DNA of 64,000 bases from assembly GCA_905331475.1 (NCBI GenBank), contig CAJNYU010003038.1:256720-320719 (forward strand), written 5' to 3'. Shown here one piece after another: positions 36,001 to 48,934 of this stretch (its first letter is position 1; each line of letters starts with the position of its first letter). The position numbers and the translations under genes are program-made. Below the pieces are notes generated by a model. The model saw nothing but the letters and a program-made list of their open reading frames with translations, was not told the DNA's origin and ran no database searches. This DNA comes from Rotaria socialis. Taxonomy: Eukaryota; Rotifera; Eurotatoria; Philodinida; Philodinidae.

Positions 36001-39000
36001 AAATCCTTGAAAATTTAAAATTGATGATTATGCTGTTTTGTTTAGACTAAAGCCGGTGAATATGATATAGCAATAAAATTTGCCGAACATCATATTCCCG
36101 GTAATCTAGTGATTTATTTACATAATGAAAATCTAATGATTTATTAGTTTTTTCTTTCTTTCTTTGACTTTATTATTACTTTTTAAGGTTCCCCATTCCG
36201 CGTCAATGTACGTGATCGACTCGATGCTAACCGTGTCAATGTCAAAATGAGTTCAACTATCCGTGCTAATGTTTTACAAGAAATCATAATCGATGGACAA
36301 ACTGCTGGACCAGGCGCTCCATCCATAGACATCACTGATATACATGGTAAGATTTCATTTTCTTTAATTTAGTGTCTTGTTTCTTTTTGATAAAAGAAGA
36401 ACTATAATTCACCTCCTTCAATAACAATCATTCATGTATATGTGTATTTATTTAAAATGAGCTTATTTACGCAGAATAGAGCTATTCAGAGAGAAGTATA
36501 CCTTTCTCTTTCTTCGTGATCGATTTGAAATCAAAAAGAAAAAGGTAATACGATGAGGAGGATGAAGAAAAACAACATTGTTGTACGTATCGATGCAAAG
36601 GTAAAGATGAAGACGCCAAGGAGCATATACGTATATGTATGTATACGCATGTTGGAACCAAAGAAGAAGAAGAAGAAGAAGAAGAAGAAGAAGAAGAAGA
36701 AAAGAAATAAAGCAATAACATAGCAATGAAGGACAGACGGAACCACTATTACAATCTAATCGTGTTTCATTAACCTTTTCCTCCTGTTCGATTGCTTTTT
36801 ATATTTTATGTATCTCAATTTATTTATTTATTGAGAAGTACGTGCGCGCGTGCCAAAAAAATTCTCAACCTTCATCGATTTTGTTCAATCGGAACGTCGA
36901 TAAATATTTCTTCCATTCTCTCTGATAAGGCGATTCGACATACGAGTACAACTTGAGAAGCTTAGATTCCTCGTTTTCTTTCTTCTCTATTCGGCTCCAC
37001 TTTCGATTAAAATGAACACTATCGTTTAAACTTTTTTCTCTTTTTTTTATTCCTTTTCTTTTTTCATTTTTCACATATGAATTTGATTTTCGATTTGTGT
37101 AACAAGTACAAGTTTGTTCTCTCCTCAACTCTCTTTCTCTCTCGCGCCTTGCTCTACTTGAAAAGAGCACACACAACTCATTTTTTATTTATTATTATAG
37201 GTCGTCGAAAGCCGGCTAGTATTCGACCTAGAGGCGAAGGCGTTTACGTTGCAGAATTCACTCCACAAGCAGAAGGTCCACATCGTATTGATATTAATTG
37301 GAGTGATAAACCAATACCACAAAGGTTCGATTTTTTTTGCAAAGAAAAAAAACCACAAATTTTGAATTTTACATTTATTTTTCATTGTTTATAGTCCGTT
37401 TAATATTCAAGTGCTTCCTCTTTTCGAACCCAATAAAATCATCATAGACGGACCTGGTATTCGTAACGGTATACCTGCATCACTTGAAACATATTTTCGT
37501 ATCGATACACGTGACGCTGGTTTCGAGCAACCCGACATTCTAATTAAAGTACGATATAGCATTCTTATTACTTTTTTCTTACAAAGAAAAAAAACATTGA
37601 AATCTTTTAGAATCCCGAAGGTCTTTTAACAACATCGAAAGTAATTAATAACGCAGACGGAACATATAAAGTAATATATAAGCCGAATGATGTCGGTCGA
37701 TATTTAATTAATGTTAATTATGGTGGCATTCCGGTTAATAATTCTCCATTCAACGTGAAAGTGGAACCAACCGGAGATCCAACGAAGTGCCATATTTCGG
37801 GTATGATCTTTTACGAGTGTTCTTTTTTTTTCTTTTCATTTGACTTACGATTATTTTATCTTATATTTAAATTTTTAGGCAATGGCATTAATCCTAATCT
37901 TCAAGTAGGTGAGGAATATTCAATTACTGTTGACACACACGATGCCGGCCCGGGCGCAGTTACATGTCGTATTCGTTCAACTCTTGGCAATGATCTTGAT
38001 CTTGATATTGTTGACAATGAAGATGGAACATACAATTTATTCTATACACCCCATAATCCAGGAAACTATGTTATTAAAATTAAATTTGGCGGACAAGACA
38101 TCCCAGGCGGTGATTTTGTCGTAACGGTAAAGAAAAAGAAAAAGAAAATTCTCCATATGTCCCTTGCCTTTATTTATTACTAACGAGAATATTTGTTCAA
38201 TAAACTAACATGCTACTTAGACTTCTTCATCTATAGTAGGCATAGTTATAAAAAAAAAGACAGAAAAGACCAAAACGATAGCTTGAAATTCGATTTATAT
38301 TACTCTTGAACTTCTTCTTCTTCTTATAGGGTACAACAGATCTCAGGGTATGATTATGTTTAACGCTCATTATCTCACATAGGTGTCAAACTAATCAATA
38401 AATAGGTCAAGATTACAGAATAAAACGATTGATGATAGATAAAAAAAAACGAAGGAAAAAATTGAAAAGAGAACTTCTATCATATCCGGACATGATTTCG
38501 TTTTCAATTTTGCTCTTGTTTCACTTTGTTGTTATGTTAAATCTAGTCGTCTTTGTCGTCTTCTTATTTGCTTTTATAATGCTTTTAAATAATCTGTATA
38601 GTTGATTTAATTATTTTGCTTATTTAAAGGCTGGCGATACTCATAAATATATTCGAAATCAAACAGATTCTTTTACAACAAGTCAATATCGTCCTGTCGA
38701 TTTTCGTTTACCTGTTGGCGGTGGTAAACTTAGTGATATTACTGGTAAGATATTTGGATGGAATAGTTTTTCGCCTTCTCTGTCTCGTCTCCTATACCTC
38801 ATATATACAGTTATTGATAAGAATTTTGAAAAGTATACATGCTTCCGGTGTTCGGTGTTCTTCATATAAATAGTACATAAAAGAGAGAGTGAGTGAGAAA
38901 GACAAGCAAAGAAAAAAAAATGATCGAATACGGCTTTATTGAACGTTGATGCGATGAGCATTATGCACAGGTAAACAGCCGGAGAGAAAGCAATAGTTAC

Positions 39001-42000
39001 GCACATTCGATTGAACCTAGCATACAAACATACACATACATATATACATACACGTACAGACTGTTGTAGTAGTTAGAGAGTTAGATGGATTTCCAAGGTA
39101 TTCATCAGTGGTATTCTTATAGAAAAATCAAACCTTTTTTTTTCTATTACTTTCGTTTTAGCATCAATACGAACACCAACAGGTAAATTTCATACCCCAA
39201 TTCTTGACGACAATCTAGATGGAACTGTATCAATAAAATATCAACCCTCCGAAATTGGTTTACATGAATTAGATGTATTCTATCAAGGACAGCCCATAGC
39301 TGGTTCGCCATTTAAATTTCATGTTGATCAAGTACAAACAGGTTACGTTACAGCCTATGGGCCTGGTCTTAGTCATGGCGTTTGTAATGAATCAAGTAGC
39401 TTTCGTATTATTACAAAAGATGCTGGCTCTGGTGGTCTATCTGTAGCTGTTGAAGGAAGTTCAAAAGCAGAAATCCAATGTAAAGATAATAAAGATGGTA
39501 CATGTGATGTAACCTATTGGCCGGTAATGAAAATCGAAAAAGAAACAAATTTTATATATTAATTTACCTTTTTTTCTTCTTTTAAGACTGCACCAGGTGA
39601 ATATACAATTACAGTCAAATTTGCCGATAAACATATTGTAGGCTCACCATTTACTGCTAAAATAACTGGTCTACCACCAGCAATTGAAAATCAGAAACAT
39701 TCACAAGTGATGGTTGGCAATCAAAGTGAAATAAGTTTACGTGTAACTGAAATGGATATTCATGATTTAAATGCAACCATACGTTCACCCAGTGGCATAG
39801 AAGATGTTTGTTTATTGAAAAAATTAGTTAATGGAAGTCTTGGCATATCGTTTATACCGAAAGAAATCGGTGATCATTTAGTAAATGTTTATCGTGATGG
39901 TAAACATATTAAAAATAGTCCGTTTCGTATACATGTTGGTTCATCAGAAATTGGTGATGCCACTAAAGTTAAAGTTTTTGGACGAGGTTTGAAAGAAGGT
40001 AAAGGAAAAGCTATTAAGAATATTATATAAGACAAAATATTTATCGATTTAGGTTATGCCAATCAAATTAATGATTTTACTGTTGTTACACGCGATGCTG
40101 GTTAGTTAGAATTTTAGAAATAACAAAAACAAATAACGAATAATATTTCATTTATGTCAATAGGTTATGGTGGTTTATCATTATCGATCGAAGGCCCATC
40201 AAAAGCTGATATTGAATGTCACGACAATGAAGATGGTTCATGCCTTGTTACATATAGACCAACAGAACCTGGTGTCTATATTGTTAATGTTAAATTTGCT
40301 GATAAACATGTACCTGGTTAGTAAACAAACAGATAGAAAGGAGGATTTCTTTAAAATAAAATGATGTTTCTTGTTTTTAGGTAGTCCATTTACTGTTAGT
40401 GTTGATGGTCATGGATCAAGCCGACTACGAGAAAGTATTATACGCGAACGTCGTGCTGTTGATATGACACATATTGGCAGTCAATGCGAATTATCTCTGA
40501 AAATTCCTGGTATAAGAAAATAAACGAAATGTTTTTGAATTATGTATTTCATTTTATGTTTTTACTTTGTAGGCACATCAGCTTTTGATATGAGTGCCTA
40601 TGTTACAAGTCCAACAGGACGTTTAGAAAATTGTGAAATTGTGTAAGTAATTAAAATTTTGAAAAAAAATAAAAGCAAGAACTTCAAGATAACAAATTAT
40701 TTTTGTTAATTTTTAGTGATCTTGATAATTGTAATTATTCTATAAAATTTGTTCCAAAAGAAATGGGTGTTCACACTGTTAGTGTTAAACATAAAGACAT
40801 GCATATTCCTGGTAGTCCATTTGGTAAGTTAAAAAAAATAGATGATTGGTTGATCTAATACATAAATACATTCGTTAATTTAGAATTTACTGTTGGCCCA
40901 TTACAAGGTGGTGGAGCTCATAAAGTTCGTGCAAGTGGTAATGGTCTTGTACGTGGTGAAGTTCATGCAACAAGTACGAATAGAAACAAAAGAAAAATTT
41001 CGTTTTTTTCTTATTTGAAATATATATATTCTAGATGAATTTAATATTTATACACGTGAAGCAGGTGCAGGCGGTTTAGCTATTGCCATTGAAGGTCCAG
41101 CTAAAGCTGAAATCGACTTTTTTGATCGTAAAGATGGTTCATGTGGTGTAGAATATTCATGTCCTGAACCAGGTGAATATCAAATATCAATTAAATTCAA
41201 CGATGAACATATACCAGATTCACCATTTAATGTTGCTATCGTTCCACCATTTGGCGATGCTAAAAAACTAACAATACACAGTCTTAAAACCAAAGGTCTC
41301 GATGTTAATCGACAATATACATTTAGTGTTAATGTTAATGGTGCACGTGGTCATGTGGATGCTCGTATAACAGCACCAAGCGGAATGGAAGAACCATGTG
41401 TTGTACAAGAAATGAGTGATGATCATTACGCTATAAGATTCATACCAAAAGAAAATGGTGTTCATTGGATACATGTTCGTTTTAATGGACGTGATATACC
41501 TGATTCACCATTTCGTATTATTGTTGGTCAAGCTAATGCTGATCCAGGCCGAGTATTTGCTTCTGGCTCTGGTTTACGTCAAGGAGAAACTGGTAAAGAT
41601 TAAGAAAATTGTTTATGTGCTTTTTATTTTGAAAAACTCTCATTTCATTTTAATTTTATTTAAGGTCAACCATGTGAATTTTTAATTGATACAACCAATG
41701 CGGGTGCTGGCGCATTAGCGGTTACAGTTGATGGACCATCAAAAGTTCAACTCGATTGTAGAGAAGTAATTGAAGGTAAATTAATTTCAATATGATTCGT
41801 TTGCTTTTATGATTGTTCATTTAAATGAACTTTTTTCTTCTTTGTAGGTTATCGTGTTACATTTGCACCAACAGCACCAGGAGACTATCTTATTTCAATT
41901 AAATTTGCTGGCACCAATATTGCTGGTAGTCCATTCAAATGTACAGTTGGAGGTAAGATGTCATGCATTATATTGGCTTTGTAAAACATGTTATAAAATG

Positions 42001-43148
42001 AATGATGATATATAGAATTAGTAATTTCGACTTCCTACTGCGAGCATTTAGTGGCAAGACATGTTCAGCATTATAAACGTTTACAATTTTTCATTACTCT
42101 ATATTCAAAACAGTGCTACAGACACATTTTTTGTAACAACGAAGTGCATATTTAAAATTGGCATGGAATGACAGATAGGAAGTTAGAATTTTAATAAGTA
42201 GTTTTTTTTTATCAAATTTGACCTCTACTGATTCTATTTAAAGGTCGAGAGTTGATTAATTTATATTAAGCTGAAAATAATCTAATGGAATGTCAAAAAA
42301 GAAACAACAGATTTAGACGCTATTTATGAAAAATATACTATGCGCCCCCGTCCCGCGTTTTATGTCATGCCAAAAATTATTGCTATTTAATCGTAGATCA
42401 TTTATGAAGTACTTTATTATTGACGTTTTAGAAGATTAAGTAAAATTGTTCTAACGAAGTCTATTCCAAAAATAGACACAAATAAACAATCATTCTATGA
42501 CTCATTAGAATTTCATCTCATAAAAATTCTACGTTTTTTCTTAATAACTGAAAAATAAAATTTAGGTTCTGGATATAATGCAAATCGTGGCGGTAGTGGT
42601 GGTGGCCTAAGTACAATGACAACATCGTCATCCTATCTTCAACGTTCAGATGGAAAAATAACAACTCATTCAAGATATGATGCTACGGAAAAATCGGCAT
42701 TATATTCATCGAGTTCAAGAAATAATAGTTATGCTACTGTTGATGCAAGTCGAGTACGTGCACAGGGTGAAGGTTTAGTACGAGCTTTTAGAAACGAAAA
42801 AGCAACATTTACAGTCGATACACGTGATAGTGGTAAGTTGAATGTTGTAATTAAAAATCGTATAGTTGATTTTATTTTTATATTTTTTCAAAGGAAATGC
42901 TATGCTGATGGTTGGTGTATTTGGTCCAAAATATCCATGTGAAGAAGTATTCATCAAACATATTGGAAATAATCAATATAATGTTCAATATGTAAGAATA
43001 ACTTTGATTATTGTGTATGTCTACTGTTTTCATCATATTCTCGCTCTCCTGGTTTTAGACTGTTCGAGAGAAGGGTGAATATATGCTGATTGTTAAATGG
43101 GGCGATCAACATATTCCAGGCTCTCCATGGCACATTGAAGTTGTTTAA
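27071..43148 (+). CDS. FLN: filamin, actin cross-linking protein
   Basis: Exons start 27071-27200, 27313-27609, 28443-28703, 28779-29024 and 30996 on. After a Gly-rich head ([12 protein letters not shown]), CH1 begins [18 protein letters not shown] and CH2 begins [17 protein letters not shown], forming the actin-binding domain. About 23-24 Ig-like repeats follow, recognised by (V/I)RAYGPGL openings and GxHIPxSPF closings. Between repeats 2 and 3 an extra exon near 31813-31946 ([17 protein letters not shown]) inserts a charged linker. Ahead of the last repeat is a hinge rich in Gly and Ser (42570-42740). The final repeat, ending [11 protein letters not shown], is the dimerisation repeat. Length and order match animal filamins, which cross-link cortical actin and anchor membrane receptors. 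The CH-to-repeat intron 29025-30995 carries an LTR element. Confidence 0.95.
29061..29229 (+). repeat. left LTR (169 bp)
   Basis: Starts TGTTAGGGATCCCTGTG and ends AATGTAACA. TATA-like motif about 85-90 bp in, AATAAA near the 3' end. Preceded by AACAC. Confidence 0.85.
30163..30240. repeat. imperfect short tandem repeat inside the LTR element
   Basis: Three units on the pattern AGTTtGaAyyTAAAGAGaaaaTAG, about 24 bp each, lie in the interior of the element upstream of the right LTR. Confidence 0.6.
30536..30697 (+). repeat. right LTR (162 bp)
   Basis: Starts TGTTAGGGATCCCCGTG and ends CTGTAACA, followed by AACAC. Same internal signals as the left copy with scattered differences and small indels. 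Confidence 0.85.
33551..33830 (+). pseudogene. extra half filamin-repeat inside a filamin intron
   Basis: Between the exon ending KEAGPG (about 33471) and the one starting [12 protein letters not shown] (33977), an open stretch encodes [17 protein letters not shown], then [16 protein letters not shown] and VNVAVIW. This looks like the second half of an Ig-like filamin repeat (the V-x-Y-x-P strand, then V-x-V-x-W). A GTAGAT donor follows, but its phase does not fit the next exon, and the flanking exons already make one whole repeat. It is either a decayed duplicate exon or an alternative exon with its own splice partner. Confidence 0.5.
35161..35188. repeat. (TAC)n microsatellite in a filamin intron
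   Basis: Nine or so TAC/CTA units in the long intron 35030-35470. Confidence 0.9.
36661..36701. repeat. (AAG)n microsatellite in a filamin intron
   Basis: An AAG run of about 41 bp in the intron between 36346 and 37200. Confidence 0.9.
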
Positions 43149-43391
43149 ATCAAAACAAGAACTATATCCCTTGAGAACGAGAGCATCGAACAACCTTCTC
43201 TTATTTATATGCATATATGCTAGAGAATTTGTTTTTTTCCTTGTTTTTTTTTATTTTTTTCTTCGCCTTTATCTTTTGTTTTGAATTATCATTCAACGAA
43301 GTAGTATTGTTATATTCTCTCTGTATGTATGTATGCGCATGCTCAAACTACTTGTGTTTTGTTTTTTTACTATTACTATTATTATTATTAC

Positions 43392-43423
<32 letters not shown>

Positions 43424-44400
43424 GTCAAGATGCTATGATGTGTGAAATGAGTTAGAAAAGAAAACACAAATCAGCAGTGGTCTCCTCGTTTCTACATCTA
43501 TTCGTTCGGTTTACCTTATATCCGTTTCTTCTTGTTTTTTTTACATCATAGCTACTTGTATGCGTCGTTTTTTTTCTTCTTTAAAAAACCAACTGTTTCT
43601 CTCCTAATATATATATATATATATATAAACACATGTATTCATATAGACCAATATGATGTTGGAACCTTGTTTATTGTGAACTTTTCTTTGCTGTTTTGTT
43701 TTCATAGTTTTGGATAAATAAAAAGCTGCTTCTTTGTGTTTTCGATTTGCTTTATCTTTTTCTCATGTTCGTTTCTCGTTTTCTTCTTATGTATTTTTTT
43801 TTCTATTAAAAAAGATTTTTATGAACATGCTGAGAAAAGATTTACAATCTGTCCTTTTTTTTAATTCTATCTATGAACCAAGCAATAACAACATTCCTAT
43901 GTGAATTCAGTCAATATTCTGATTGATTTGGATTTTACTATTTCCTTTTTTATTTTTAAAAATATCTTCGTAATCATAGTACTTAATTATGTCTCAGTTT
44001 GCAGACACTTTGGTTTTATTGACAACAATCAACATTGAATCAATAGATGAGAACAATTCGTAGTTAAAAGAAGAAGAAAAAAAGAAAGGGAAAAAAAGTG
44101 ATGTGACTTACAATCATGAAAAAAAAGAGGAAGAAGAAATCTACCAACAGAATCGAGTGTGTGAGCAAATTCATGTGTAGCTATCTCCTCATGCATTATT
44201 TCCGGCGAGAACTATTGAAGAAAATTGGATTCTATCCTCTTTCTCGCTCTTTTTCCTTCCTTATTCAGCCGCCTTGTTTCTCAGCGAAAATATAATGCCT
44301 CGATGTTAGGATTAGTTTCCTTTGCTCAGTTTTTTCCCTTTTAAATAACAGAATATAAAAATCATTCATAGAGTAAATTCTGCTATTCATTGTAACAAAC
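43149..44400. other. filamin 3' flank and upstream region of the acetyltransferase gene
   Basis: It holds an (ATT)n microsatellite at about 43370-43422, a (TA)n run at 43604-43627, and AAATAAAAAG near 43714 that may serve as the filamin poly(A) signal. T-rich throughout. No supported gene. Confidence 0.5.
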
Positions 44401-45177
44401 ATGCATTCATCGTTATTCCGAAAAAATTTTCATGAAAGATATTTTTCATTACCATCAAACTTGGAACAAACAACATCATCATGTCCATCGACACCACCAA
44501 TGTCAGCGACATGGCTCGAACCGCCACAAATCGGTTTGTGTCTGATGAAAGATGATCATCGTCAAGAAGTTTTTGATCTTGTTGTTGATACATTTTTTCG
44601 TGATGAACCATTAAATAAATGCTTAGCATTTGAAATACCACATGAACCAATTGAATTTACTGAACTTATCGTTTCGCATGCTTTACAAGATCAATGTTCA
44701 TTTGTTGCTATTGATAGTCAAACTCAAAAAATTATCGGTGTCATATTGAATATAGTGAAACGTAACATTTCATTGACAAGCAACGATCATGAAGATAAAC
44801 TTGATACAAGTGATTTTCAATCGGAAAAATTACGTTATATATTAAATGTTCTTAAACATGTTCATCGTAATATTGATTTATTTGACGAACTAAAAACGGA
44901 TCATCTTTTACATACTGTTATTGTTGCCATTGATGCACATTATCGTGGTTTAAGATTGACAGAAAAATTAATTTGTGCAAGTATAATGCGTGCTAAAAAT
45001 GATTTAAAGTTAAAGGGTGCATTTTCTGAAGCAACAAGTCTCTATTCATCGAAAGCATTTGTTAAACAAGGTTATCGTATTTATGATGAAATCATTTATA
45101 CAAAATATGATGATATACGTTTAGCTAGTCTAGCTGGCGAACATGATCGATGTCAATTACTTGCCAAAGCATTGTAA
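44401..45177 (+). CDS. GNAT-family N-acetyltransferase, arylalkylamine/dopamine NAT-like
   Basis: An intronless 258-codon gene starting MHSSLFRKNFHERYF. After a short N-terminal extension come QEVFDLVVDTFFRDEPLNK and an EIPHEPIEF segment, then SFVAIDSQTQKIIGVILN, the usual second strand region of aaNAT-type GNATs. The acetyl-CoA region is VIVAIDAHYRGLRLTEKL, followed by AFSEATSLYSSKAFVKQGYRI, which resembles the C-terminal part of insect dopamine N-acetyltransferases. These enzymes transfer acetyl from CoA to aromatic amines. The pyrophosphate loop is weaker than the Q/RxxGxG/A consensus (HYRGLR), so substrate and activity are uncertain. No membrane segment. Confidence 0.75.
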   Translation: MHSSLFRKNFHERYFSLPSNLEQTTSSCPSTPPMSATWLEPPQIGLCLMKDDHRQEVFDLVVDTFFRDEPLNKCLAFEIPHEPIEFTELIVSHALQDQCSFVAIDSQTQKIIGVILNIVKRNISLTSNDHEDKLDTSDFQSEKLRYILNVLKHVHRNIDLFDELKTDHLLHTVIVAIDAHYRGLRLTEKLICASIMRAKNDLKLKGAFSEATSLYSSKAFVKQGYRIYDEIIYTKYDDIRLASLAGEHDRCQLLAKAL

Positions 45178-45471
45178 AATGGCAAACTCTTCTTATTTTC
45201 TGTAAAAATTTCTGTATATAAAATGTTTGATGTTGTTTATTTTAATCAAAGAAGAAGAAAAAAAAAGGTTTCCTCTTTTTTCTGTCTGTTCTATATAGTT
45301 ATATTATATACTTGTGTGCATATTTGTGCCTCAATATGCATGTAAACATGATGATGGTTTCGGTTGAACGGTTTGCTTGATTATAATGTAATAACTATAT
45401 GTGTATGTTAGTTATATGTACATTTACACTATAAAAGTTAACGTAGTGTTTATATTAGAATAGTTATTTGT
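45178..45471. promoter_or_regulatory. short gap with possible promoter of the TMEM163-like gene
   Basis: An AT-rich gap of 294 bp between two same-strand intronless genes. I see no frame or repeat worth naming. Confidence 0.35.
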
Positions 45472-46518
45472 ATGGCATCTAATGATGGTCTGGAGTTACG
45501 AATCGAGAATATCGATCAGAACAAGGAATCAACTACTAGCTCAACATTATTATCGCTACCTATACGTCAAATAGCAGTAAGAGAAACAGGAGATCCGACA
45601 CTATTAAAAAGTCGTCAACATAATGCATCGTCATCTTCGAATACTAATGATACGGTAACAGTTGTATCTATACCGATGAAGAAATCACGCCAGTTTAGTG
45701 TCCAAAATGGTGGTACAATAGATATAGATACAGGTAACTATCTTCGTTTTCATCGTGCACGTCGTTTAGCTTTTTGGTGTTGTGTTGTATCGTTTTTACT
45801 TGACATTGGTCTTGGTTTAACGGCATTTGTTAATTGTATACGATCGAAATCTTTTCTTGGTTTTTCATATTCTGTTGATACATTAATGGATTCATTGTGT
45901 ACAGTCTTTGTCGGATGGCATTTAATGACACCATCAATCAATGATATTCATCGCCGTGATAAACTTGCTTGTTGTGTTATTGGTGCTTTATTTATTGGTT
46001 CATGCCTTGCTATTGAAACTCGTGCTATACAAAGTATGCTATTAGCAAAATCTGCTCAGCCTGATATTGTTGTTTTTTCATATTCATTGATACATGTTAC
46101 TGTTTTTACTGTTTTATCTGTGGTGAAAATTTTTATTAGTAAACAAATTAAATCTGCAGCATTAATGGCTGATGCAATAAATTCTATCATCGGTCTTATA
46201 ATGTCATTTCCACATTTATTTTGGGATCGTGTAACATTTTTCAATAAATTTGCACATCTTGATGATCTCGTACAAGTTTTAATGGCATTATTTTTATTTC
46301 TTGCTGGATGGAAATTAATTTTAGATTCAATAACAACCATGAATATTGAATATGCAAGAAATTTACGTGAAGGAAAACTACAACGAATGTTAAAAGAACA
46401 TAATGAAGCAATTGATACATATTTTGAAGCTATTGATGTTGATAATCATAGTTTATCTATAGCGCCGATTCCTGGCTCGCGACGTTTTTCTGTTATATCG
46501 AATATTTCACGAACATAG
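45472..46518 (+). CDS. TMEM163-like multi-pass membrane protein (cation-efflux type)
   Basis: An intronless 348-codon gene. About 95 polar N-terminal residues precede six hydrophobic segments, beginning FWCCVVSFLLDIGLGL, VDTLMDSLCTVFVGWHL, LACCVIGALFIGSCLA, FSYSLIHVTVFTVLSV, SAALMADAINSIIGLI and QVLMALFLFLAGWKLI. The acidic residues in helix 2 (DTLMD) and helix 5 (ADAIN) sit where cation diffusion facilitators bind metal. TMEM163 (SV31), a vesicular zinc transporter, has this arrangement. The C-terminus is a short cytosolic tail (about 60 residues). Family assignment rests on topology and these motifs, so a more distant CDF-like protein is possible. Confidence 0.6.
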   Translation: MASNDGLELRIENIDQNKESTTSSTLLSLPIRQIAVRETGDPTLLKSRQHNASSSSNTNDTVTVVSIPMKKSRQFSVQNGGTIDIDTGNYLRFHRARRLAFWCCVVSFLLDIGLGLTAFVNCIRSKSFLGFSYSVDTLMDSLCTVFVGWHLMTPSINDIHRRDKLACCVIGALFIGSCLAIETRAIQSMLLAKSAQPDIVVFSYSLIHVTVFTVLSVVKIFISKQIKSAALMADAINSIIGLIMSFPHLFWDRVTFFNKFAHLDDLVQVLMALFLFLAGWKLILDSITTMNIEYARNLREGKLQRMLKEHNEAIDTYFEAIDVDNHSLSIAPIPGSRRFSVISNISRT

Positions 46519-47620
46519 AAGCTGATAGTTTTACTAATCAGAAAATTTGTTTTTCTCTAACATGAAAATATAGGATAAATTTTGAACAATAGCAGAAATG
46601 AATATTTACAGAAGCTAGCCTCGATACAAAAGTAAATGAGTACATACTCTATTAATTTGATTAAGATCAAAGTGACATGGAAAATTATTTTTGTCTTAAT
46701 AAATATTGATTTCAATATAAAGATTTTGATTAAAGATGATTTAACACAATATGATAAATATGAATTATGGAATGTCTTTGTGTTAGAATTGATGATGCTG
46801 TTGGATATAAAGAAATTTGATGCTCTAAAAATAAACATTTCCATTGCAATACACGAATTACTTAAATGCTTCTATGGAATAATTGAAAAACTAGATCTTA
46901 CTTATAAAATAGAATCTCATGAGGACACTCAGTCGACTAGTAAATATTGCTTGAGAGTCACGGTTACGTGCATCAAATTATTCACAACGGAATTGTGAAA
47001 TATTTAGAAAAAAAAAGTCCTGTGCTTGAATTATTAATATCTATAGTAGATGCAGTCATGTTTTAAATGAATATGTCAGTATAAGAAACAATGTTAAGAT
47101 GAAAAAACTTTTTAAAAATTAATTCTAAAATTAGCTGCTTTTTATGGTCTTGGCAGAAAACATCATTGTTTTTTTTAAATACCATACAATGGTACTGTAT
47201 TCTCAGTAATGATCTAATGTCGAAGACTATCGTCAAGGTATTCAAAATTCATTAGAGTTCATATAGTGTACTTCATCTTAATGGAAAAGCGATGCAACAC
47301 TTAAACGACTTCTCTCGTCAAACAGCAAATATTTGCTTACCATAGCAATTCAATGGTAGTTATTTTAGCATGTTTAACTTGCCTGTAATTACGTTAGATA
47401 ATACTCTTTGAATCACATCCAAATCATTTTCAACAGCAAAAAAAGATTCTATCTTGGTTTTAGCTTTGAAAATCCAGGATTAAATAGATATGCATTATTG
47501 TACGTTGATTTCGATGTTTGAATTTGAGAGAGTGCCGAAAAATATGAAGATCTATTTGATGAATTAATTTTACATTTATTATCGATGCATTTACTGATGA
47601 AAGACGGATTGATACAAGCG
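46519..47620. other. gene-poor AT-rich interval
   Basis: One 120-codon frame at 46636-46998 has no recognisable domain and strongly AT-driven composition (Ile, Lys, Leu), so I do not call it a gene. Nothing else supported before the repeat element starting at about 47621. Confidence 0.4.
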
Positions 47621-48447
47621 ACAAGGTAACGCGACGTTAGCGTCGCCAACCCTCTACTGAAAGGATTTAGTCATGTAGAACGTAGTTATCCTAAACTATC
47701 TAGCTGAGGGACTTCACATTTTATAGCTTCGAAATGATTTTCATGGAAAACACGATTGATAACCGGGCATAAATAGAAAAAATGCTTGGAAGTATCACTA
47801 AGAAAGCGGCATTTAAGTAGTACTCACTAATACTATATGGCAATAGTAAAGTTAAGTGCATTCGATCTGCTACAGCTCAAGCTATGCTCCGAAAACTTTC
47901 CATCAGCTTGATAACGGAATGAAGAAAAAGACCCATTCAGGAGAGCTATGATCTAAATACCCCATTTTAGTAAAGTTACAACTCAAATTGGTCTATCAAC
48001 TAGATATTTACCATGAATCTGCACGAGTAGATCAGATATTACATCAAACTGACTTTTTCTAACTCGCTTTCGTTTAGATTTGTCCTAATTTTTGCTCCAC
48101 CACATGCGGGTTCATTTTGTTTCGGTGCGTTTCCCGACCAGAATGGATATATTCCTTCTCGGGTGCACGCTCACACATAGATACCTTCTCGGGTGCACGC
48201 TCACACATAGATAAATCTAAGATTAACATCTTTTGAATCAAATCAACTCGCAATCAGGAAAAACTAAACTTATTAAGATAATCAAGACAAATACAAGTTT
48301 CAGATATTTCACGACCTGTCTTCGGAAGAAATTCAAGATATGTACTATTCTCGAAAGTTGTTTCAACTTTTGTGATCGAGACAACGTGTAACTGTTCTAT
48401 AAGTCTCCAAGGCCAGTAGTCTGATAATCACAACAGATTTTTAACTG

Positions 48448-48511
48448 GTGGGGGCGACTACTCGTTCGTCGGCGCCCCTCTGGGGCGCCACTCACGCCTA
48501 CCCGCCCCCAC
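48448..48511. repeat. GC-rich hairpin 1 in copy A
   Basis: GTGGGGGCG at the left pairs with CGCCCCCAC at the right, around GGCGCCCC/GGGGCGCC in the middle. It is far more GC-rich than its surroundings. Its counterpart in copy B is about 62638-62700. Confidence 0.75.
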
Positions 48512-48880
48512 TTGTTTTATCTCATATATGCGGTGAAGGTGATCCTTTTAAATACTGCATTATTCATTGAAAGCTTCGCCTCATTCTATAATTAATAGAT
48601 AAAACCGAAGCGATTTTTCAAAAAAAAACGAAAAACAACAGTTGTGGGAGTAATTTAATTCCATTTTCATCTAGCTACATATGCGATAAATTCATCACAA
48701 TTTAGAGAAGAATGAGACATGATTCCCGATTACTTAACCAGTTTGCGTCCGTTCGTAAATGCGCTAATCTAGAATTCTAGGAGTTAAGTTTGAATAAATT
48801 CTTCGTGCTGCAATAATAGTTAAGATATCAAGAATAAACTGAAGACTTTGAAAAAAGCTTTCAAAGTCTCACTGCAGGTG

Positions 48881-48934
48881 AGCGGCTAGTCGTTCGTCGG
48901 CGCCCCTGCGGAGCGCCACTCACGACTAGCCGCT
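48881..48934. repeat. GC-rich hairpin 2 in copy A
   Basis: AGCGGCTAGTCGT is matched perfectly by ACGACTAGCCGCT 28 bp later. It is related in sequence to hairpin 1. Its counterpart in copy B is 63062-63117. Confidence 0.8.

Noticed and set aside
46636..46998. 120-codon plus-strand frame as a gene
   Set aside because: No domain, strongly AT-driven composition, no supporting promoter or homologue; likely chance.
48150..48213. Tandem 30-bp repeats or paired hairpins as a CRISPR array
   Set aside because: Only two adjacent copies without spacers, in a eukaryotic mobile element.
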